Origin: CAZMYO01 sp964570525
GTDB taxonomy: Bacteria > Patescibacteriota > Patescibacteriia > Magasanikbacterales > GWA2-37-8
Direction: 5' to 3'
NCBI GenBank assembly: GCA_964570525.1
Contig: CAZMYO010000052.1
Span: forward strand, 1-5,145
Length of the DNA stretch: 5,145 bases
Shown piece by piece: positions 1 through 5,009 of this stretch. A model generated the notes under the pieces. The model saw nothing but the letters and a program-made list of their open reading frames with translations. It did no database searches and was not told where the DNA came from. Numbering within the stretch: position 1 is the first letter of the stretch; each line of letters opens with the position of its first letter. A program made the translations under genes and the position numbers.

Positions 1-484
1 TTGCCAGATAGCGCTTTTCAAAATCATCGCGTTCCAGCATGCGCGCAACCGTGTAGTGCGAAGCGAGTCCAATGACACTTTCAAAATTCATGGGCGAAAG
101 CCAGGTTGAATTAAAACAAATTTCCACTCGCTCCAAATCTAGAATTTTACCCACTTGGGAAAAATACGTTTTGGCATTAGCATCCACTTCTTCGCGGGTG
201 AGCATGGGCCGCGTCGAGTCTTTCCCCGAAGGATCGCCGATAAGGCCGGTAAAATCGCCGATAATAAAAACGATCTGATGCCCCAATTCCTGAAAATCCC
301 GTAACTTTAACAAAGGAATGGATCGTCCCAAATGCAAATTCGGGCTTGTTGGATCAATCCCAAGCTTGACGCGCAATTTTTTACCGGATTTCAGCTTCTT
401 TTCCAGACTTTCTTTTACAATCACCTCGTCCACCCCTCTCGTTAAAAGCTCCTCAATTTTTTTTGCGTCGGTGTTAATTTTCAT
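1..484 (-). CDS. tyrS: Tyrosyl-tRNA synthetase, N-terminal 161 residues (runs off left edge)
   Basis: This is a class I aminoacyl-tRNA synthetase that activates tyrosine with ATP and loads it onto tRNA-Tyr in the cytoplasm. Translating the minus strand from the ATG at 482-484 gives 161 residues with no stop before the edge; a full protein would be about 400. Visible landmarks of the Rossmann catalytic domain are KLGIDPTSPNLHLGR (about 40-54, containing the HIGH-type signature as HLGR), the tyrosine-site segment IIGDFTGLIGDPSGK (74-88), TRPMLT (91-96) and MLERDDFEKRY (149-159). These match the long bacterial TyrRS type (Thermus/TyrZ-like). The KMSKS loop and C-terminal S4 domain lie outside the window. 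The ribosome-binding site is weak (AAAGAAA a few bases upstream of ATG). It lies 61 bp downstream of valS on the same strand with no clear promoter or terminator between, so an operon is likely. The last HIGH position being Arg instead of His is noted separately. Confidence 0.95.
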   Translation of the reverse strand, partial: MKINTDAKKIEELLTRGVDEVIVKESLEKKLKSGKKLRVKLGIDPTSPNLHLGRSIPLLKLRDFQELGHQIVFIIGDFTGLIGDPSGKDSTRPMLTREEVDANAKTYFSQVGKILDLERVEICFNSTWLSPMNFESVIGLASHYTVARMLERDDFEKRYLA

Positions 485-540
485 AAAATTTCTTTTTAAT
501 TGGAACGAATTAATACTCTCGGCAGCTCACGCCTCCCTAC

Positions 541-555
541 CCTCCTCACCGGAGG
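541..555. repeat. GC-rich hairpin with five-base loop at the valS 3' end
   Basis: CCTCC-TCACC-GGAGG is a perfect five-pair stem around a five-base loop and overlaps the valS stop codon (TGA read on the minus strand, 546-548). It is not followed by a T-run in the valS direction, so it is a poor intrinsic terminator. Its architecture (C-rich arm, loop of the form T-S-R-CC, G-rich arm) resembles the hairpins at 3809-3825 and 5069-5093. It could be a transcript-end or processing structure between valS and tyrS. Because the stem is short, chance cannot be excluded. Confidence 0.4.
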
Positions 556-3239
556 AATTTATACTGCTCTTGAAGTTTGTTAAGCTTCCCCTTCGCCTCT
601 TCCAACTTTTTCTTCTCCCCTGCTACCACCGCCGCCGGCGCGTGGGAAACAAAATCTTGATTCGAGAGCTTGCTCTCGACGCCGGCAATGTACTTCTCTA
701 ACTCCGCAATTTCCTTACCTAGTCTCGTTTTTTCTTTTTCTAAATCCACCACACCAGACAGCTCGATAAATACCTCTATCGAGCCCACCACAAAACCAAC
801 GGCGTTAGCCGGTTTTTCAATCTTAGTTTCAATCGTTATATTTTCTAATCTCGCCAAGCCTTTGATAACCGCCTCGTTCTCTTTGAGAATTGTCAGCCGG
901 TCTCCAGCGCTAATTGCCGCATTTATTTTTTTGGCCGGTTCAATTTTATATTCGGCGCGCAGGGACCGGATGCCGGTGATGATGTTCTTGATGAGATCAA
1001 AGTCACTAAAATCTTTTTCTCCAAATTCCTTAAATGCCGGCCACTTTTCCACCATCAGCATTTTTTCCTGTCCATAAACCTCCCGCCAAATCGCCTCAGT
1101 CACGAACGGCATAAACGGGTGCCACAACTTGAGAACTGTATTAAGAATATAATTCAAAATTTTCGACTTATTACCTTCAATTTTGGCAATTTCTAAATAC
1201 CAATCGGCCAGCTCGTCCCAGGTAAAATAACGCAATAATTCCCCGGCACCTGAAAATTGAAATTTCTGAAGAGTCATGTCCATCATATTTACCACTACTT
1301 CTAGCCTATCCAATATCCACTTATCAGCCACGGTCACGGCCTCTGGTTTTGTGGCGTTGGAATCTGGTTTCTCAATTTTCAAAAGCATGAAACGCGCGAT
1401 GTTCCAGAGTTTATTGGTGAAATTTCTAAAACCGGCGATTTTTTCTTCCGACAATTTCATATCATTACCCGGCGTGTTGCCGACGAGCAACGACAAGCGA
1501 GTGGCATCGGCTCCGTATTTCTCAATCATATCAAGCGGGTCAATAACGTTACCCAGACTTTTACTCATCTTCCTCCCTTTATCATCGCGCACGAGGCCAT
1601 GCAGGTACACCGTTCTAAAGGGAATTTCTCCGAGCGTGTACGTTGTCATGAGAATCATTCGCGCCACCCAGAAAAATAAAATATCGTAGCCGGTTTCAAG
1701 CACGCTCGTAGGATGATAATACTTCAAATAAATATTTTCGTCTTCATATTCCGCCGTCGGGTTTTCCGTCCCAGGCCATTCGAGCGTGGAAAACGTCCAG
1801 AGACCGGAGCTAAACCAGGTGTCAAGCGTATCTTGGTCTTGCGTCCACCCTTCGCTGGCTGGAGTCTTCACGCCAACATATATCTCTTCACCCTTATACC
1901 AAACGGGTATCCGGTGTCCAAACCAAATCTGGCGGCTGATACACCAGTCGCGCAAATTATCTATCCAATGAAAGTAGGTTTTGTTAAAACGATCCGGAAT
2001 AATTTCAATCTGCGCGCTCTCCACTACCTGCCGCATCAGCTGTTTTAGGGTTACTTTTTGCCCATCTTTTAATCCTTTGATGGGATGATAGGGTGACTGG
2101 TGGAAAGAGAATTCTTTGTTGACGGCGACAAACCACTGCTCCCGAATCTGCGGTTCAATGATGCCACCACCACGATAATTGGTCGCTACGTTGTGTATGT
2201 AATTATCCTCAATTTTGACAACCAACCCCTTCTGGCGAAGTTTTTCCACAATTTTCGATCGCGCCTCGTACGCATCCATATCGGTAAATTCATTGGCGAT
2301 TGGCATAAGTTTACCATCGTAACCAATCACCTGTTCTTTATCCAATCCACGGCGTTCGGCAAGATCAAAATCAACAGCCGAGTGCCATGGAGTTATGGTC
2401 ATTACACCCGATCCAAACTTCGGATCGACTACAGCGTCTTTAATAATCGTGGCCGTGATTGGTCCGTTGATCCACTCAAGTTCAATCTGTTGGCCATCCC
2501 GATACTCTTTATATCGTTCATCGTCCGGATGCATCACCACATATTTATCACCGAATTTGGTCTCCGGCCGCACGGTACCGATGACAAATGGGCCGTATTG
2601 AAAATAATAAAATGGCGCCTTTTCTTCTTTCCAGACAATCTCGTCATCCGAAACGTTGCTCTGCATCTTAGGATCCCAATTAACAACGCGACCGCCACGA
2701 TAAATCAAACCGTCGTCATACATTTTTTTAAAAACTACCGTCACGGCCAAGTTCCGCGCCTCGTCCAAGGTATATGCTTCCATCTTCCAATCGAGCGACG
2801 CGCCCATCTTGCGGCATTGCCGGACGATGGTATCGTGCGATTCCTGGGCGAATTCCCTAACTCTCTCCAAAAAACCTTCACGGCCAAGCTCTTGGCGCGG
2901 ATCCTTCAGCCCTTCTTTTTCTATCAAAAGTTTTTCCACCTTAGCCTGGGTGGCAATAGCCGCGTGATCGGTACCCGGAATCCATAAAGTCTTGTCGCCG
3001 CGCATACGGTGGTGGCGCGCGATAACATCTTGTATCGCGAGCATCGCCGCGTGCCCCATGTGCAGGGTGCCGGTAACGTTCGGCGGCGGCAGTACCATAG
3101 AAAAATGCGGCGCGTCTATATCTGTTAAATCATCCTCCACGCATTTATCGGGATGAAAATAACCGCTGTCTTCCCAGCGCGCGTAAATATCATCTTCGTA
3201 TTTTTTTGGTTCGTACGCTTTCGGCAATTCCGCGGGCAT
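546..3239 (-). CDS. valS: Valyl-tRNA synthetase
   Basis: This class I synthetase charges tRNA-Val and hydrolyses mischarged Thr-tRNA-Val. From the ATG at 3237-3239 it has 897 residues, slightly short of the roughly 950 of E. coli. Domains in order: N-terminal PKAYEPKKYEDDIYARWE; catalytic PPPNVTGTLHMGHA with HMGH at about 60-63; PGTDHAAIATQ near 88-98; inserted CP1 editing domain with TVRPET (222-227) and VMTITPWHSAVDFD (279-292); DWCISRQIWFGHRIPVWY (431-448); LDTWFSSGLW; GRKMSKSLGN with KMSKS at 557-561; anticodon-binding helices with WHPFMPFVTEAIW (706-718); and a C-terminal tRNA-binding coiled coil rich in E, K and L (about 833-893). The frame stays open up to a TTG at 3294-3296, but that codon lies in the predicted -35 box and the extra residues do not look like ValRS, so the ATG is preferred. 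No Shine-Dalgarno is evident. It is first in a probable valS-tyrS operon. Confidence 0.97.
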   Translation of the reverse strand: MPAELPKAYEPKKYEDDIYARWEDSGYFHPDKCVEDDLTDIDAPHFSMVLPPPNVTGTLHMGHAAMLAIQDVIARHHRMRGDKTLWIPGTDHAAIATQAKVEKLLIEKEGLKDPRQELGREGFLERVREFAQESHDTIVRQCRKMGASLDWKMEAYTLDEARNLAVTVVFKKMYDDGLIYRGGRVVNWDPKMQSNVSDDEIVWKEEKAPFYYFQYGPFVIGTVRPETKFGDKYVVMHPDDERYKEYRDGQQIELEWINGPITATIIKDAVVDPKFGSGVMTITPWHSAVDFDLAERRGLDKEQVIGYDGKLMPIANEFTDMDAYEARSKIVEKLRQKGLVVKIEDNYIHNVATNYRGGGIIEPQIREQWFVAVNKEFSFHQSPYHPIKGLKDGQKVTLKQLMRQVVESAQIEIIPDRFNKTYFHWIDNLRDWCISRQIWFGHRIPVWYKGEEIYVGVKTPASEGWTQDQDTLDTWFSSGLWTFSTLEWPGTENPTAEYEDENIYLKYYHPTSVLETGYDILFFWVARMILMTTYTLGEIPFRTVYLHGLVRDDKGRKMSKSLGNVIDPLDMIEKYGADATRLSLLVGNTPGNDMKLSEEKIAGFRNFTNKLWNIARFMLLKIEKPDSNATKPEAVTVADKWILDRLEVVVNMMDMTLQKFQFSGAGELLRYFTWDELADWYLEIAKIEGNKSKILNYILNTVLKLWHPFMPFVTEAIWREVYGQEKMLMVEKWPAFKEFGEKDFSDFDLIKNIITGIRSLRAEYKIEPAKKINAAISAGDRLTILKENEAVIKGLARLENITIETKIEKPANAVGFVVGSIEVFIELSGVVDLEKEKTRLGKEIAELEKYIAGVESKLSNQDFVSHAPAAVVAGEKKKLEEAKGKLNKLQEQYKFLR
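662..679. repeat. Perfect 18-bp inverted repeat inside valS
   Basis: TCGAGAG-CTTG-CTCTCGA forms a seven-pair stem with a four-base loop. In the valS mRNA it reads UCGAGAG-CAAG-CUCUCGA and encodes part of the C-terminal coiled coil (around VESKLSN). It lies roughly 115 bases before the stop codon. The protein sequence is compatible with an ordinary coiled coil, so the repeat may be coincidental. Confidence 0.35.
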
Positions 3240-3267
3240 ATTATTTAGAATAGTTTTTACCCAAATT

Positions 3268-3296
3268 ATTTTACTGGAAAATAAGAAAAAGGGCAA
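3268..3296 (-). promoter_or_regulatory. Sigma70-type promoter for valS(-tyrS)
   Basis: Read on the minus strand, TTGCCC (3296-3291, four of six consensus bases) is separated by exactly 17 bases from TAAAAT (3273-3268, five of six). Transcription would begin near 3261, leaving a leader of about 20 bases before the valS ATG at 3239. The leader (ending in CTATTCTAAATAAT) contains no Shine-Dalgarno motif. The spacing and position make this a good prediction, and it argues against the upstream TTG as start codon. Confidence 0.7.
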
Positions 3297-3351
3297 GTTT
3301 TTCGCTAATTAATAGGAAATCTTCTGTCCACAAGACGCCTCCTACTCACGG

Positions 3352-3380
3352 TTGACAGCAATTGTAATACTTGGTAGAAT
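3352..3380 (+). promoter_or_regulatory. Strong sigma70-type promoter with extended -10 for the small membrane protein
   Basis: TTGACA (3352-3357) is a perfect -35 box. A 17-base spacer leads to TAGAAT (3375-3380, five of six), preceded by TG at 3372-3373 in the extended -10 position. The predicted transcription start is near 3387, giving a leader of about 85 bases to the ATG at 3472. The promoter is back to back with the valS promoter; the two -35 boxes are 55 bp apart. It is the best promoter match in the window and may also serve the downstream DHH gene. Confidence 0.8.
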
Positions 3381-3460
3381 CTAGAGTTATCGTGTTTGGA
3401 GGGTAATTTCCGCTGTGATTAGGTTAAATGTAACATACGTAGAGCGGAGATTACAATTCA

Positions 3461-3468
3461 AGGAGAAG
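3461..3468 (+). promoter_or_regulatory. Shine-Dalgarno that sets the start of the 91-residue protein
   Basis: AGGAGAAG ends a few bases before the ATG at 3472; AGGAG is separated from it by six bases, an optimal spacing. This favours ATG 3472 over the in-frame GTG at 3415. The GTG also has a GGAGGG upstream (3398-3403), but at a longer spacing of 11 bases. The other genes in the window have weak or no such motif. Confidence 0.75.
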
Positions 3469-3471
3469 CCG

Positions 3472-3747
3472 ATGAGAGAAACGTTCTGGAAATGCCTGGA
3501 CGGCTTGGCGGTGCTGGCACTAGTGATCTATGCCACGCTCACCCCCTTTTATTCTCAAGATTATAGTTTGAGGCTAACCCCCTATGTAACAGGAGCTGTG
3601 GCGGGGGGATTTGCCGCGGCCTGGATGGCATTATTCGTCACCATCTCTGTCTGCCGCCTCATCATTCGCTTGGTAGTGAGTATAATAAAGCTCACCCGCC
3701 GAACCATTTCCCTCCTTCAGCGGGTGGCAGCACGCTTGTCCACTTGA
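3472..3747 (+). CDS. Small membrane protein of unknown function (91 aa)
   Basis: I do not recognise a family. The protein starts MRETFWKCLDGLAVLALVIY. A first hydrophobic segment spans about residues 9-27, followed by a short polar loop (SQDYSLRLTP, 28-37). A second, longer hydrophobic region (about 39-74) begins with the small-residue run GAVAGGFAAAW and contains two arginines (62, 66) near its end. The C-terminus is basic (KLTRRTISLLQRVAARLST), so a two-helix inner-membrane protein with a cytoplasmic positive tail is plausible. Coding status rests on the strong promoter at 3352-3380, the well-placed AGGAG, an uninterrupted frame and a coherent hydrophobicity pattern. An in-frame GTG at 3415 would add 19 residues (110 aa). 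It is divergent from valS, and the DHH gene follows on the same strand after 98 bp. Function cannot be inferred. Confidence 0.75.
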   Translation: MRETFWKCLDGLAVLALVIYATLTPFYSQDYSLRLTPYVTGAVAGGFAAAWMALFVTISVCRLIIRLVVSIIKLTRRTISLLQRVAARLST

Positions 3748-3808
3748 GCGCTTATTGCTCTCGTGCCGTGCCTGCCGCCCGCCTCCCCTTTTCCTGCCGC
3801 GGCGGGAT

Positions 3809-3825
3809 CCCGACTCGCCGTCGGG
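3809..3825. repeat. GC-rich hairpin upstream of the DHH gene
   Basis: CCCGAC-TCGCC-GTCGGG is a perfect six-pair stem with a five-base loop, ending 20 bases before the DHH-gene ATG. It overlaps the palindrome CGGGATCCCG (3803-3812) and is preceded by a C-rich stretch with CCCGCC (3778-3783) and GGCGGG (3801-3806), which could form an alternative stem. No T-run follows, so it is not a classical terminator for the small membrane protein gene. The G-run in its right arm is the only Shine-Dalgarno-like sequence in the gap; it is partly within the stem and too far from the ATG. It may be an attenuating or processing element, or a dispersed repeat. Confidence 0.55.
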
Positions 3826-3845
3826 GGACAATTCCATCACTAATT

Positions 3846-4982
3846 ATGGCTTTGAAAGAACTAGAACAATTTCAAAAAGTGCTCGGGGACAGTAAATATA
3901 TCCTGATGGTTTTTAATTCCAAAAATAATGGCGATGCCGTAGGAAGCGCCTTGGCCTTAAAAACTTTTTTTGAGGGACAGGGGAAGCTTGTAGACATGGC
4001 GGCGAGCGAGTTCATAGCCCCCAAAAATCTCCGCTTTCTTACCGGTGTTGATAGTATCAAACCGAAACTCGCTAACGTGCAAAAATTTATCATTAAAGTC
4101 GATGTTTCCAAAGCGCCAATTGAAACTATCAGCTATGATGTTAAAGACGGCTGGCTCTCTATCTATCTCACCCCCCAACATGGGCTTATTACCAAAAACG
4201 AACTGCGCACGGCCCAAACTACCTTCAAATACGATTTGATTATTACCCTAAATACGCCCGACCTAGAATCTCTCGGCGACATATTCTTCAATAATACCGA
4301 CCTCTTTTATAAAACCACTATCGTCAATATTGATCACGAGCCGAACAACGAACGCTACGGGAAAATTAATATTACCGACCTCAATGCCACTACTACTGCC
4401 GAGATTGTTTACGGAATCCTGAAGCATATTAATGAACACGCGATAGATGGGGGCGTTGCCAACGCCCTTCTTACCGCCATTACGCTTGCGACCTCGCGCT
4501 TTACCGCTCCCCATCTCACCCCGCTTACCCTTAAGATAGCCAGCCAGCTTATTGAGCGGGGGGCGGATCGAGAAAAAATAGCGCAAAACCTCTACCGTAC
4601 CCGTTCGATTGCCACTCTAAAACTCTGGGGACAGGCGCTTTCCCACCTAGAAAACGATCCAAAATACGGTCTGGTGTGGACGATTATTACCCGTGAAGAT
4701 TTTGCCCGTTCCGGAGGAAACGCCGAGGACCTGCGCGGCATTGTTGATGAGCTGATTAGCGACTCTCCCGAGGCCAAAATTATTCTTCTCCTCTATGAGT
4801 TAGAGGAAAATAAGATAGGCGGCATTGTCGCCACCGAAAAAAATCACGACGCGCTCCACCTGGTGAAGCCGCTCAACCCCGCAGGAAACAAAAAACAAGC
4901 TTCCTTTACTATTATAGGAAAAACCTTAAAAGAGACAGAAGCGGAAGTGTTGGAGATGATTCGAGGGGCGATACAACAGTAA
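3846..4982 (+). CDS. DHH-superfamily (NrnA/RecJ-like) protein with degenerate catalytic motifs
   Basis: The 378-residue protein has the two-domain layout of DHH/DHHA1 phosphoesterases, which cleave short oligonucleotides, pAp or cyclic dinucleotides using Mn ions. The family landmarks align but key residues differ. Motif I NSKNNGDAVGS (24-34) replaces the usual H-x-x-P-D-x-D, keeping only D30. Motif II LNTPDLESLG (135-144) has Asn at the ligand Asp. Motif III NIDHEPNNERYG (161-172) has DHE for DHH. The STAE-like ATTTAEIVY (181-189) is kept. Motif IV LATSRF (214-219) replaces D-T-G-x-F. In the C-terminal domain NPAGNKKQASF (344-354) replaces the GGGHxxAAG loop. About 55 residues (81-135) between motifs I and II form an extra segment. 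Either a non-catalytic binding protein or an altered enzyme is likely. ATG 3846 is chosen because the helix before motif I starts there; an upstream TTG at 3744 would add 34 residues unlike the family. No good Shine-Dalgarno is seen. It may be cotranscribed with the gene ending at 3747. Confidence 0.88.
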   Translation: MALKELEQFQKVLGDSKYILMVFNSKNNGDAVGSALALKTFFEGQGKLVDMAASEFIAPKNLRFLTGVDSIKPKLANVQKFIIKVDVSKAPIETISYDVKDGWLSIYLTPQHGLITKNELRTAQTTFKYDLIITLNTPDLESLGDIFFNNTDLFYKTTIVNIDHEPNNERYGKINITDLNATTTAEIVYGILKHINEHAIDGGVANALLTAITLATSRFTAPHLTPLTLKIASQLIERGADREKIAQNLYRTRSIATLKLWGQALSHLENDPKYGLVWTIITREDFARSGGNAEDLRGIVDELISDSPEAKIILLLYELEENKIGGIVATEKNHDALHLVKPLNPAGNKKQASFTIIGKTLKETEAEVLEMIRGAIQQ

Positions 4983-5004
4983 AACAAGAAAACAATAAAA
5001 CAAA
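4981..5004. repeat. Three tandem AAAACAAN octamers after the DHH stop codon
   Basis: AAAACAAG, AAAACAAT and AAAACAAA follow one another directly, starting inside the TAA stop codon of the DHH gene. On the minus strand the block is T-rich (TTTGTTTT ATTGTTTT CTTGTTTT), so it could act as the U-rich tail of a terminator for a leftward transcript entering from the right edge. On the plus strand it has no obvious role. Confidence 0.6.
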
Positions 5005-5009
5005 GCTGT

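Noticed and set aside
455..464. Run of eight A residues in tyrS codons (minus strand) as a programmed frameshift site
   Set aside because: The zero frame continues into normal TyrRS sequence and no stop-frame product or stimulatory structure is evident.
2100..2987. Open plus-strand frame of 295 codons opposite valS
   Set aside because: It lies wholly antisense to a well-supported valyl-tRNA synthetase; its translation shows no recognisable domain and is what an antisense shadow produces.
3240..3296. valS start at TTG 3294-3296
   Set aside because: The TTG forms the predicted -35 box, and the added 19 residues (starting MPFFLFSSKIIW) do not resemble ValRS.
3297..3351. Operator between the two divergent promoters
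   Set aside because: Only short imperfect symmetry (TCTT...AAGA near 3320-3335) is visible, too weak to call a binding site.
3631..3840. Minus-strand frame of 69 codons over the small membrane protein gene
   Set aside because: It opposes a gene with a strong promoter and RBS; its composition (Arg, Gly, Ser) reflects the GC-rich hairpin region.
3744..3845. Extension of the DHH protein to a TTG at 3744, overlapping the preceding stop codon
   Set aside because: The added 34 residues are Arg/Pro-rich translation of a GC-rich hairpin region, unlike the family N-terminus; ATG 3846 begins exactly at the helix before motif I.
4263..4586. Minus-strand frame of 107 codons inside the DHH gene
   Set aside because: Shadow frame; the plus strand carries conserved family motifs throughout this stretch.
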